A DNA stretch of 64,000 nt, taken from positions 248,001 through 312,000 of the forward strand of contig NZ_CP060139.1 of the NCBI RefSeq assembly GCF_014524565.1, written 5' to 3'. Within the stretch, counting starts at the first letter, position 1. Each line of letters opens with the position of its first letter. The stretch is from Croceimicrobium hydrocarbonivorans (lineage in GTDB: Bacteria > Bacteroidota > Bacteroidia > Flavobacteriales > Schleiferiaceae). The translations under genes were made by a program, and so were the position numbers. Under the pieces are notes generated by a model. That model saw only the letters and a list, made by a program, of their open reading frames with translations. It did not search any database and was not told the DNA's origin. Below, piece after piece: positions 26,022 through 34,711 of the stretch.

Positions 26022-28388
26022 ATGCGAAAGCTTTGGTATATCGTTTTTCTCATGGGTCCTTTTTTATTGCAGGCCCAGTACAATTGTATGGACAGCAAGC
26101 AAGCCGTTCAGGCTCTTTCTACTCCCAATATCAATAACAATGCGAAGAGCGACACCTTTGACATTCTGGATTATGAGCTCTTTTTGGACCTTTATGGTAT
26201 TGCCCAGCAAGAATTTAAAGCCGAAGCCCGAATTCGAGTTACACCTCGAATTGTCAATGTTAGTCGACTTAATCTCGACCTCTGGAAGCTTCAGGTTGAT
26301 TCCGTAAAATTCCCCGGTGTTTCCGGTACTTACAGCTATAATGATTCACTTCTACAAATCGATTTCAGCAATGCTTTAAATCTGGGAGATACTACTTCGG
26401 TATGGATTTACTACAGTGGCTATCCTCAAGGCGACCCTTTAAATTGGGGGGGCTTTCATGCCGCCCAGGGTTATTATTACAATTTAGGAGTAGGCTTCGG
26501 ATCCAATCCCCATACCTATGGCCGAGCCTGGTTCCCCTGCTATGATAACTTCGTAGAGAAATCTACCTACAGCTTGAACCTTTTAAGCAAGGCCCCTATG
26601 CGCCCTTTATTAAGCGGCGATCAAATCACTCGCAATTCACAAGGAGACAGCATTCTAAGCTCCGCTCGCTTAGACAAAGCTATTCCTACTTACCTCATCA
26701 GTTTTGCCCTGGCCAATTATCAATTCTTAAGCGATACGGTAGCTGGAGCCAATGGAACTTTAGACATTCTATTAGCCGCTAAGGCAGCAGACACTAGCAA
26801 TCTGAAAGCCTCCTTTGTAAACTTAAAGCCTACCCTCCACGCCTACGAACACTATTTCGGTCCCTACCAATGGCCACGAGTGGGTTATGCTGCTACTACC
26901 GTTGGCGCCATGGAGCATGCCACCAGCATTTCCTATCCCATCAATTTGATCAATGGAAACCTTAACGGAGAGGATATCATGGCCCATGAATTAGCGCATC
27001 ATTGGTTTGGAAACCTCATTACTTGCGAAACAGCCGATGACATGTGGATCAACGAAGGCATGGCGGAGTTCAGTTCCCATCTTTATACCGAGCAGGTCTA
27101 TGGTCGTAAGGAATACCTAGACATCGTGCGCGAAAACGCCTGGAATGTACTTCTAAATGCCGCTAGCCGTGATGGTAATATGCACCGCTCTCTTTATGGA
27201 ATGCCCCATGAGTTTGTGTATGGATATCACGTCTATCAAAAAGGTGCCATGGTAGGTCATAATATGCGCCATTATTTGGGCGACAGTGTATTTTTCAATT
27301 CCCTGCAACAGCTCTTTAATGATCACGCCTATGGCAATTTAAACAGTGTAGAATTTCGGGATGAAATGATCCGTATTAGCGGAAATACTGACTTGCAAGA
27401 CTTTTGGCAAGATTGGGTATTCGAAGCGGGCTATCCGCAGTTTAGTGTAGAGGATTGGTCCTATCAGGATTTAACGCAGAGGGTAGACCTCAGCTTAAAG
27501 CAAAGAACCTATGCTGCACCTAATTACTTCAATCAGGTGCCAGTAGATATCACCTTCTTTAAAGCGGATGGCACTCATTTTACCCAAAGGCTAATCCATT
27601 CTGGTAAAGAGAGTCAGCATAGCGGAATTCTTATCCCCTTCAAACCGATTGCCGTGCTGGCTTCCTACAGCGGATCTTTATTAACGGCCACAGGTAGAGA
27701 TCACTTACATTTTGATCAGGCGGGCAGCCAAACGGCCAGCTATGGTGGGATGACGGTAAGCACCGAGAATTTTGTAGATACCGGTTCTGTAGTGGTGATG
27801 CAGCATTTGGTGGCAGCTGAAAAAGATTCTGCTAATCCCTTTGATTTCCGCTTGGGACAAAAGCATTATTTCACGGTTCAGAATCTCTATTTCCAACAAA
27901 GTACCCTTAAAGGAGAATTGCGATTTGATGGCAGTACCCGAGGTCTGGATCAGGATTTATTGCAAAATGGAAACGATAGCTTGGTGGTCCTTTATCGCCC
28001 GAAAGGAGCCCAACAATGGAACTTATACCCTCATCAGCAAAAGCAAGCCAGTAGCCCTAATTCACGCATTGGAAGCATTATCTTAAATCCTTTGATGAGC
28101 GGTGATTATGTTTTGGCCAATAGTGATGAAAGCCTGGCCTTGGAGGTGATAAGCACCGAAAACAAGAATATTCGCTTGTTCCCCAATCCTGTTCAAGACA
28201 GTTTAACCTTAGTATCTGAAAGCGGTCCTATTGACTGGCAAATTGAATTGATTACTCCGGCTGGTAGAACCCGTATTCAGGAGAAGTATGAGCATTTAGC
28301 CGAATTAAAAATCAAAATGGAGCGTTTTCCTGCTGGCAATTACATTCTTAAGGTAAATGGACAGGAGTTTAAAGTCGTGAAGATTTAA
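26022..28388 (+). CDS. Secreted M1-family aminopeptidase with T9SS sorting tail
   Basis: A 788-residue zinc metallopeptidase. The signal peptide (MRKLWYIVFLMGPFLLQA) precedes the N-terminal beta domain. The catalytic domain has zinc motif HELAHHWFGN near residue 322, the third ligand Glu in NEGMAEF, and the exopeptidase motif as GAMEH instead of the textbook GAMEN, keeping the Glu. The C-terminal 75 residues are a type A T9SS tail (RLFPNPVQDSLTLV ... GNYILKVNGQEFKVVKI). It probably removes N-terminal residues from peptides outside the cell. The gene is divergent from the O-antigen ligase-like gene. Confidence 0.9.
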   Translation: MRKLWYIVFLMGPFLLQAQYNCMDSKQAVQALSTPNINNNAKSDTFDILDYELFLDLYGIAQQEFKAEARIRVTPRIVNVSRLNLDLWKLQVDSVKFPGVSGTYSYNDSLLQIDFSNALNLGDTTSVWIYYSGYPQGDPLNWGGFHAAQGYYYNLGVGFGSNPHTYGRAWFPCYDNFVEKSTYSLNLLSKAPMRPLLSGDQITRNSQGDSILSSARLDKAIPTYLISFALANYQFLSDTVAGANGTLDILLAAKAADTSNLKASFVNLKPTLHAYEHYFGPYQWPRVGYAATTVGAMEHATSISYPINLINGNLNGEDIMAHELAHHWFGNLITCETADDMWINEGMAEFSSHLYTEQVYGRKEYLDIVRENAWNVLLNAASRDGNMHRSLYGMPHEFVYGYHVYQKGAMVGHNMRHYLGDSVFFNSLQQLFNDHAYGNLNSVEFRDEMIRISGNTDLQDFWQDWVFEAGYPQFSVEDWSYQDLTQRVDLSLKQRTYAAPNYFNQVPVDITFFKADGTHFTQRLIHSGKESQHSGILIPFKPIAVLASYSGSLLTATGRDHLHFDQAGSQTASYGGMTVSTENFVDTGSVVVMQHLVAAEKDSANPFDFRLGQKHYFTVQNLYFQQSTLKGELRFDGSTRGLDQDLLQNGNDSLVVLYRPKGAQQWNLYPHQQKQASSPNSRIGSIILNPLMSGDYVLANSDESLALEVISTENKNIRLFPNPVQDSLTLVSESGPIDWQIELITPAGRTRIQEKYEHLAELKIKMERFPAGNYILKVNGQEFKVVKI

Positions 28389-28427
28389 GGAAAAAGTCTA
28401 ACTTGGGTACCCTAATAAATCTACAGT

Positions 28428-28856
28428 ATGCTTACCAGTCTTATGCTAAGCCTTATTGGCCTCTTAACTTTTTCATCTGAACCGGTATTTACCGAACTTA
28501 GCTCTGCTGAATGGGAAAGTCAGTATGCCAATACAAAGGCTTATTACAGTTTTCGATGCAGCAGCGACGATTCCAATGAAAAGGGAAGCTTAAAGCTGAA
28601 ATACGATACCAAGAAAGAGCTTCTTAATTGTGATTGCAGTAAGGGAAGCAATATTCAGATTCAGACTAATAAATTTGAACATCTGGATGCGCCTTTTAAA
28701 GCGATTGACTTCGATTTACTGAGCAATTTCATGAAAGAGCATAAAATGAAATTATACAGCTTTACCTTATATCATATTGAGCAAGAAGCGCATATCCTTT
28801 TAGAAATGAAGAACCGCCAGGGAGAAACCCAGTATTGGCGCTATCAAAAACATTAA
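28428..28856 (+). CDS. Small exported protein, unknown function
   Basis: A 142-residue protein with a probable signal peptide (MLTSLMLSLIGLLTFSSE). It has cysteines in RCSSDD and CDCSKGS and ends in a beta-rich stretch. I recognise no family. It lies 39 nt after the M1 peptidase and 22 nt before the next gene, both on the same strand, so it may be a secreted companion of the peptidase. A TCTAACTTGGG sequence upstream only weakly resembles a -7 box. Confidence 0.6.
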   Translation: MLTSLMLSLIGLLTFSSEPVFTELSSAEWESQYANTKAYYSFRCSSDDSNEKGSLKLKYDTKKELLNCDCSKGSNIQIQTNKFEHLDAPFKAIDFDLLSNFMKEHKMKLYSFTLYHIEQEAHILLEMKNRQGETQYWRYQKH

Positions 28857-28878
28857 ACCTTAGAACACGAACGTAAAC

Positions 28879-29247
28879 ATGAAATGTCTCGAGCTAAAAC
28901 CTAAGCGAAGCTTAATTAAAACCGACCATCGTTTTATTGCTAAAATCCCCCTAATGCCCAATCGCTACCTCTGGGAGCGCATGGACTTTAGCTTAGGATT
29001 ATTGGCCAGCGATAAAAGAGATTCCTTATTGGTAATTACCGATAATGAAGATTTCTTGAAGCGCTATACCAAGTACTACCAAGAACGATTTGAAGTTGCA
29101 GAACACGGAGACGATTATTCTGTGGGTGCCGACTTCGAAACCATTTTTGGGAAGGTTAGCTTCGATCAAGAAGTGGAAGTAGAAAACGATGATGATGAAA
29201 ACTATGAAAATGAGGAATCTGAAATGGATGATTCCGATATCGACTAA
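28879..29247 (+). CDS. Small acidic-tailed protein, unknown function
   Basis: A 122-residue cytosolic protein with a basic N-terminus (KPKRSLIKTDHR) and a strikingly acidic C-terminus: nearly every residue in the last 25 is D or E. The central part is mixed alpha/beta (LWERMDFSLGLLASDKRDSLLVITDN). There is no catalytic motif. It ends inside the start of the GH53 gene (20-nt overlap), and a terminator-like hairpin follows its stop by 4 nt; see 29252-29279. Confidence 0.6.
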   Translation: MKCLELKPKRSLIKTDHRFIAKIPLMPNRYLWERMDFSLGLLASDKRDSLLVITDNEDFLKRYTKYYQERFEVAEHGDDYSVGADFETIFGKVSFDQEVEVENDDDENYENEESEMDDSDID

Positions 29248-30343
29248 ACATAAAGCCTTCCTTTGGGGAGGCTTTTTTTATTTCCTTCTTGCAAGCCTCA
29301 TTCTAAGTGGCTGCCGAAAAAATGAAGGACAAGGAACAGCAAAAGTTCCCGAATCCAATACCAAGGACTTTTATCGCGCCGCGGATCTTTCATCCTGGCC
29401 CGAAATTAGTGCGGCTAATCTTAGTTTCTTTAAAGCCGATGGCGAAGAGGATGAATTCTTGGATATCCTTCAAGATGCCGGAATAAACACAGTCCGATTA
29501 CGACTATGGGTAGATCCGGCGGGACCTCATTCCAGCTTTTCCGAAGTCGATAGTTTTGCCGAGGTACTGCATAATCGTGGTCTTAAAGTTTGGCTTAGTG
29601 TGCATTGCACTGACCACTGGGCGGATCCTTCCAATCAAGAGATTCCGGCTCGCTGGTCCAATTTAAGCTTCGCCGAACTTCAAGATAGCCTCTACCAGTA
29701 TTTTGCTCGAATCAGTGCTCAAATTCAGCCGGAAATTATTCAAATCGGGAATGAAATCAACCCAGGCCTGCTCATGCCCTTTGGCTCACGATGGGAGCAA
29801 TTACCTCAGTTTCGCTCCTTAATCGACACGGCCTCATCTGCCATTCGAAGGCATAGCCCGGATAGTGAAATTATGCTCCATTGCGCTGGTCCAACTGTAG
29901 CTCCAGTTTATTTCTTGGATTTAAAGGATTTAGACTTCGATCTAATCGGGATTTCCTATTACCCCATCTGGCATGGGAAATCCTTTTTTGACCTCACTAA
30001 TGTTTTCAATAATCTGGATGCCAACTTAAAGCAAGGAATTATGATTGCTGAAACGGCCTACCCTTTTACTTTGGATTGGAATGATTGGACCAATAATATT
30101 GTAGGACTACCAGAACTATTAATTGATACCATCCCTGCCAGTCCAGCTGGTCAAAAACAGTTTCTAGCCGAAATTCGTGCTCAAATCGAAGCTCAGGACA
30201 GAGGTCGTGGCTTTTGTTATTGGGGAGGTGAACTCATTGCCTGGAAAGGCCCGCAAGGTGAAAATGCCTCTCCCTGGGAAAATCAAGCTCTCTTCGATTT
30301 TAACCGCAAAGCCTTACCCGTATTGGAAGTTTTCGCTCCCTAA
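29228..30343 (+). CDS. Arabinogalactan endo-beta-1,4-galactanase, GH53 lipoprotein
   Basis: A 371-residue lipoprotein glycosidase (lipobox LILSGC) that should cut beta-1,4-galactan side chains of pectin or arabinogalactan. GH53 landmarks are AADLSSWPEI, NTVRLRLWVDP, GLKVWLSVHCTDHWADPSNQ, the acid/base glutamate in QIGNEINPG, GISYYPIWHG and the nucleophile in IAETAYPFT. I chose ATG 29228 because the signal peptide begins right after it; an upstream frame merely re-reads the acidic protein gene. Its stop shares bases with the convergent pgpH stop (CTAA at 30340-30343). No susCD pair or other polysaccharide-utilisation genes lie nearby, so it is isolated. Confidence 0.9.
   Translation: MIPISTKHKAFLWGGFFYFLLASLILSGCRKNEGQGTAKVPESNTKDFYRAADLSSWPEISAANLSFFKADGEEDEFLDILQDAGINTVRLRLWVDPAGPHSSFSEVDSFAEVLHNRGLKVWLSVHCTDHWADPSNQEIPARWSNLSFAELQDSLYQYFARISAQIQPEIIQIGNEINPGLLMPFGSRWEQLPQFRSLIDTASSAIRRHSPDSEIMLHCAGPTVAPVYFLDLKDLDFDLIGISYYPIWHGKSFFDLTNVFNNLDANLKQGIMIAETAYPFTLDWNDWTNNIVGLPELLIDTIPASPAGQKQFLAEIRAQIEAQDRGRGFCYWGGELIAWKGPQGENASPWENQALFDFNRKALPVLEVFAP
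29252..29279 (+). terminator. Intrinsic terminator-like hairpin inside the GH53 signal-peptide codons
   Basis: AAGCCTTCC (29253-29261) pairs with GGGAGGCTT (29266-29274), with one G-T pair, around a TTTG loop and is followed by seven T residues (29273-29279). It lies 4 nt after the stop of the upstream acidic-protein gene and 24 nt into the GH53 gene on the same strand. It could terminate the upstream message or attenuate GH53 expression. Confidence 0.65.
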
Positions 30344-32439
30344 TCAGGATACTTGATACGCACATGATAGATATTCATGAGCATTTTCTTGAATATCTTT
30401 TTCACCGTACGAATCTCCCGCAAGGTAATAGGGGCATTTTCGAATTGCCCGCTTTGAATTTGACTGTCGATCAAGCGCTCCACCAATTGATCAATCTTAT
30501 CATGATCCGGATTGCTGATACTGCGCGAAGCAGCTTCTACGGTATCAGCCATCATCAATACCGCGGTTTCCTTGCTAAAGGGCTTTGGTCCGGGATAAGT
30601 GAATTTATCCAGGGCCTTTTCATCAGAAGGAAAGTCTTTAATGTACTGGCGATAGAAATACATCACTGTTGAAGTGCCGTGATGGGTGCGGATAAAGTCG
30701 ATTAAAATGTCGGGTAAACGATGTTGCTTGGCCATGGTAATCCCTGCCGAAACATGCCCGATGATAATCTCTGCACTTTCCTCAAAACTCAATTCATCAT
30801 GAGGATTGATCCCAGTACTTTGATTCTCAATAAAATACATGGGGCTTTGCATTTTACCAATATCATGGTATAATGCTCCGGTACGCGCTAAAAGGGCATT
30901 ACCACCAATCGCCAAACAGGCATTCTCGGTAAGATTCGCTACTTGCAAAACATGCTGAAAGGTTCCGGGCGCGGTTTCTGCCAATTCGCGTAAAAGAGGA
31001 TTATTGGTATCGCTTAGCTCCAGTAATGAAATCTCAGAGACCAAACCAAAGAGGCGTTCCTGAAAATAAATTAAAGGGAAGGAAACCAGGGTAAGCAAGC
31101 CATTCACCATAAAAAAGCTGAAAACCCGATAATTAATTTCCCAAATTGATCCCTCCTGTAAAATGGCCAAACTGAAATAGGAAATGGCATAAACCCCGGT
31201 AATCTTACCAGCGGTAATAAAGAGATCTCGCCGCTTATACAAGTTGTTAACCAGTAGTACCGAAAAAACCCCGGCAATGAATTGCAGGAATACAAATTGA
31301 AAACTATTGGGTACCTGAAATCCAATAATCAGGATGGTAACCGTATGTACAAAGAGAGCCAAACGGATATCGAAGAAGGAGCGCATTACCATCGGTAAAA
31401 TGGCAAAAGGCACTAGAAAAATATACTCTTCCTGAAAGCGACCAATGAAGTAGGCCGCTAAGACCATGATCAAGATATTGAGCAAAATAAAAGTGAGGCG
31501 CGAAATATCTTCCAGCACCAAACGCTCAAATTGACGTAAATAAGCGAAGAGGGCAAAAAACAGAATGCCCGCCAATAGGATTTGCCCGGATAGCAATCCG
31601 AAATAAGAATCATCGCCACTGAGGCTACCCTCATACACTTCTTGCAGGGATTTCAGCTTGTTAAAGCGATCTTGATCCACTAGGTTACCCTTGGCAATAA
31701 TCAATTCCCCCTCTTCTACCATGCCACGGGTAGCGAGGATATTATTTAATTGGTTCTCTAAATATTTCTCGGTGGTCTCCTTATCAAAAACAATATTATA
31801 GCGCAAGCTGGAGGCCACTCGGGCCGCAAGGAAACTGCTTACTGCGGCAGGATAGCGATCTTTCAATCGCTCTCGAACCGCATGATCCGCTTCATTGATA
31901 CTGTAAAACTGTGCCCATTCTACCTGCTCGGTAACCTGCCCTCTTAAAAGCAGAACCTCTCCATAAGATTGGGCTAAGGGCTCATCTTCCAAAGGTTGAA
32001 GCACCCCTTTTTTAAATACCGTAATTAAAGTGCTCTTGCCCGCTTCCAGCATATTATCATGCCAAAAACTGGTATCGCCTTCCTCTAAAATAAAACTAAA
32101 ACGACCGGCTTTTAAAGCCTGTTCCCAGGCCGGTTCAAACTCCCCTTCATATTTGGAAAGGGCTAAAGCTTCCGCCTCTTCCTTAAATTTTAAGAAGAGG
32201 GTTTTTTGCTCGGATAAATCCCTTTTCTCCTTGGCAATTTCGGTTTCACTCTTCTGTATGGCAAAATCGAAAGGAGCCAGTAAATTCTCATGCTGCCAAG
32301 GCTTAGCCTTCTGAAATTCGTATTTAAATTTGGCTTCGCGTGGACTGAGGTAAACCACAATAATCATCGCTCCCAGAAAAAGTAAGGCAGTAGAAATCTG
32401 GGTTTGATAGTTCTGAATGATCAGTAGGAGCTTTCGCAT
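30340..32439 (-). CDS. pgpH: 7TM-HD domain phosphohydrolase, PgpH-type cyclic-di-AMP phosphodiesterase
   Basis: A 699-residue membrane protein. The N-terminus holds one membrane helix (FLGAMIIVVYLSPREA). A large extracytoplasmic domain (7TMR-HDED type) follows, then a block of about six membrane segments (about residues 325-475) and a C-terminal cytosolic HD domain. The HD domain has ALYHDIGKMQSP, HVSAGITMAKQHRLPD and IRTHHGTSTV. Family members such as PgpH of Listeria hydrolyse cyclic di-AMP. I chose ATG 32439 (MRKLLLIIQNYQ); a start at 32547 would add residues unlike the family. The gene converges on GH53. Confidence 0.88.
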   Translation of the reverse strand: MRKLLLIIQNYQTQISTALLFLGAMIIVVYLSPREAKFKYEFQKAKPWQHENLLAPFDFAIQKSETEIAKEKRDLSEQKTLFLKFKEEAEALALSKYEGEFEPAWEQALKAGRFSFILEEGDTSFWHDNMLEAGKSTLITVFKKGVLQPLEDEPLAQSYGEVLLLRGQVTEQVEWAQFYSINEADHAVRERLKDRYPAAVSSFLAARVASSLRYNIVFDKETTEKYLENQLNNILATRGMVEEGELIIAKGNLVDQDRFNKLKSLQEVYEGSLSGDDSYFGLLSGQILLAGILFFALFAYLRQFERLVLEDISRLTFILLNILIMVLAAYFIGRFQEEYIFLVPFAILPMVMRSFFDIRLALFVHTVTILIIGFQVPNSFQFVFLQFIAGVFSVLLVNNLYKRRDLFITAGKITGVYAISYFSLAILQEGSIWEINYRVFSFFMVNGLLTLVSFPLIYFQERLFGLVSEISLLELSDTNNPLLRELAETAPGTFQHVLQVANLTENACLAIGGNALLARTGALYHDIGKMQSPMYFIENQSTGINPHDELSFEESAEIIIGHVSAGITMAKQHRLPDILIDFIRTHHGTSTVMYFYRQYIKDFPSDEKALDKFTYPGPKPFSKETAVLMMADTVEAASRSISNPDHDKIDQLVERLIDSQIQSGQFENAPITLREIRTVKKIFKKMLMNIYHVRIKYPD

Positions 32440-32610
32440 GGCGATTGGTCTAATTGAACGGCTTATTTTGTGTAATTTCGCCCACGTTGCTAAGTAAAGA
32501 TAAATCTTAGAATACCGCATGATCTCGGACCACGAGTCGTTTTTCAAATTTCAGATCACATTCCAAACGGAAGGCGGTATTTTCTGTAACCCTTCTAATA
32601 ATAACCTCTC

Positions 32611-33789
32611 ATGAAAGAAGTAGTAATCGTATCCGCGGTTCGTACCCCCATTGGTGGATTTATGGGCAGTCTCTCTTCCCTTTCTGCTACCCAATTGGGC
32701 TCCATCGCCATTAAAGGTGCTTTGGACAAAATTAATCTTAATGCCTCCGAAGTTCAGGAAGTATTAATGGGTAATGTTTTGCAAGCCAATGTTGGTCAGG
32801 CTCCTGCTCGTCAGGCGGCTTTAGGTGCGGGAATTTCCAATGAGGTTCCTTGTACTACCATTAACAAAGTTTGCTCCTCAGGCATGAAGGCCATTATGAT
32901 GGCCGCTCAATCCATTAAAGCTGGTGATGCCGATGTTATCGTTGCCGGTGGTATGGAAAGCATGAGCAATGTTCCACATTACCTCGAAGGTCGTAATGGT
33001 GTGAAATTAGGCGATATTAAAGCTAAAGACGGCCTATTACGTGATGGTTTGATCGATGTTTACAATCAAACACACATGGGTAACTGCGCTGAGCTTTGTG
33101 CTAAAGACATGAACTTTAGCCGTGAGCAGCAAGATGAATTTGCATTGGAAAGCTACCGTCGTAGTGCCGCTTCTTGGGAAAACGGAAAATTTGCGGAGGA
33201 AGTAATTCCGGTTTCTGTTCCTCAACGTAAGGGCGATCCCATTATCGTGGACAGAGACGAGGACGTATTCAAAGTAAATCACGCCAAGGTTCCTACCCTA
33301 CGTCCGGTATTCGACAAAGAAGGTACCGTAACTGCTGCTAATGCCTCTAACTTAAATGATGGCGCTGCCGCATTAGTAATTATGTCGGCCGAAAAAGCAG
33401 CAAGCTTAGGCTTAACACCGATCGCTAAGATCAATGCTTATGCGGATGCAGCTCATGAACCAGAATGGTTTACTACTGCTCCAGCAAAGGCCTTACCTAA
33501 AGCTTTGGCTAAAGCCGGAATCGATAAAGATCAGGTAGATGCCTTCGAATTAAACGAAGCCTTCTCAGTAGTAGGCTTGGCTAATATTCAGTTATTGGAT
33601 ATTGATGCGGCTAAAACCAATGTAAACGGTGGTGCCGTTTCTATGGGTCACCCACTGGGAGCTTCCGGAGCTCGTATCATTGTTAGCTTGATCAGCGTAT
33701 TGAAGCAAAACCAAGGTAAATACGGTGCTGCCGGTATTTGCAATGGTGGTGGTGGTGCTTCTGCAATGGTAATCGAAAACATGGCCTAA
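32611..33789 (+). CDS. atoB: Acetyl-CoA C-acetyltransferase (thiolase)
   Basis: A 392-residue biosynthetic/degradative thiolase. It shows the nucleophilic Cys in NKVCSSGMKA (about residue 88), the VNGGAVSMGHPLGASGAR histidine motif and the C-terminal catalytic Cys in AAGICNGGGGASAMVIE. It condenses two acetyl-CoA to acetoacetyl-CoA or cleaves the product. The assignment as acetyl-CoA acetyltransferase rather than 3-ketoacyl-CoA thiolase follows the length and the strong match at the VRTPIGGFMG start. It is followed by the NlpC/P60 gene after 4 nt, an unrelated function. Confidence 0.9.
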   Translation: MKEVVIVSAVRTPIGGFMGSLSSLSATQLGSIAIKGALDKINLNASEVQEVLMGNVLQANVGQAPARQAALGAGISNEVPCTTINKVCSSGMKAIMMAAQSIKAGDADVIVAGGMESMSNVPHYLEGRNGVKLGDIKAKDGLLRDGLIDVYNQTHMGNCAELCAKDMNFSREQQDEFALESYRRSAASWENGKFAEEVIPVSVPQRKGDPIIVDRDEDVFKVNHAKVPTLRPVFDKEGTVTAANASNLNDGAAALVIMSAEKAASLGLTPIAKINAYADAAHEPEWFTTAPAKALPKALAKAGIDKDQVDAFELNEAFSVVGLANIQLLDIDAAKTNVNGGAVSMGHPLGASGARIIVSLISVLKQNQGKYGAAGICNGGGGASAMVIENMA

Positions 33790-33793
33790 ATCC

Positions 33794-34573
33794 ATGGTTA
33801 AAGGCATTTCCAAGCTTAGCGCTATCCCCATGCGATCTGATCCCTCCGATGCTTCGGAGATGGTGAATCAATTGATCTTTGGAGAAACCTACGATGTTCT
33901 GGAACAGCGTAAAAAGTGGATTCGCATTCGTTTGCACCACGATCGCTATGAAGGCTGGATCGATAGGAAGCAAGCGAGCTTTATGGATGATGCTCAGGCC
34001 GAAGCGCAAAAGAAGACGCCCATCTTTATTGCCTCCGACCTAATAGAATTAGTATCCCGAAAAGATGGGGGGAGCTTCTTCCCCATCTTTTTGGGTTCTT
34101 ATTTGCCCGGTCTTGATGCCGAGCATAATTTCACTTTGGCCGATGAAGTTTTTCATTACAATGGGCCAACCCTTTCTAAAAAACAGAGCCGCGAACAACT
34201 CATTGAAACGGCTTTCCTTTACCTCAATGCCCCCTATCTATGGGGTGGCAGAACCCCAGCTGGAATCGACTGTTCAGGTTTTACCCAAATGGTATATCGA
34301 TTGGCAGGACATTCCATTCCTCGCGATGCCTGGCAGCAAGCCGAACTGGGTGAAACCCTAAGTTTCATTGAAGAATCAGAACCCGGTGACCTGGCCTTCT
34401 TCGATAATAATGAAGGCCGAATTGTGCATGTGGGCATCATCCTTCAGGATAATTATATCCTCCATGCCAGTGGCAAAGTTCGCCTCGATCGCCTCGATCA
34501 AAGTGGCATCTTCAATGCCGAGGAACGTGGACATACCCATAAGCTGCGGGTGATTAAGAAAATTATTAAGTAG
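33794..34573 (+). CDS. NlpC/P60 family cell-wall hydrolase with SH3 domain
   Basis: A 259-residue C40 peptidase. The first 80 residues form a bacterial SH3-like domain (KLSAIPMRSDPSDASEMVNQ ... KKWIRIRLHHDRYEGWI). The catalytic domain has APYLWGGRTPAGIDCSGF (Cys near residue 158), the His in RIVHVGIIL and the third residue in ILHAS. It should cut peptidoglycan stem peptides between D-Glu and the diamino acid. I see no signal peptide, so export would need a non-classical route or the protein acts in recycling in the cytosol. It ends just before the heptamer repeat arrays. Confidence 0.88.
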   Translation: MVKGISKLSAIPMRSDPSDASEMVNQLIFGETYDVLEQRKKWIRIRLHHDRYEGWIDRKQASFMDDAQAEAQKKTPIFIASDLIELVSRKDGGSFFPIFLGSYLPGLDAEHNFTLADEVFHYNGPTLSKKQSREQLIETAFLYLNAPYLWGGRTPAGIDCSGFTQMVYRLAGHSIPRDAWQQAELGETLSFIEESEPGDLAFFDNNEGRIVHVGIILQDNYILHASGKVRLDRLDQSGIFNAEERGHTHKLRVIKKIIK

Positions 34574-34600
34574 TGTGTAGAATCTAGAGTTTAGAGTCTA

Positions 34601-34635
34601 GATGTGAGATGTGAGATGTGAGATGTGAGATGTGA
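34601..34635. repeat. Heptamer tandem repeat, GATGTGA x 5
   Basis: Five perfect copies of GATGTGA run head to tail, followed by a partial copy (GATGA). They start 28 nt after the NlpC/P60 stop and are preceded by a TCTAGA-rich stretch. No ORF spans them. The repeat length of exactly 7 bp matches the adjacent second array. Confidence 0.95.
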
Positions 34636-34650
34636 GATGAAATTACATTT

Positions 34651-34692
34651 CCAACTACCAACTACCAACTACCAACTACCAACTACCAACTA
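34651..34692. repeat. Heptamer tandem repeat, CCAACTA x 6
   Basis: Six perfect copies of CCAACTA, then degenerate copies (CTAAGTA, CCAGCTA, CCAATTT) up to about 34713. The array sits between two convergent genes and ends right at the stop of the T9SS protein gene, so copy-number changes could alter that gene's 3' untranslated region. Confidence 0.95.
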
Positions 34693-34711
34693 CTAAGTAC
34701 CAGCTACCAAT

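Noticed and set aside
34601-34692. Possible CRISPR or regulatory iteron array
   Set aside because: Seven-base units with no spacers and no replication genes nearby; simple tandem repeats explain them.
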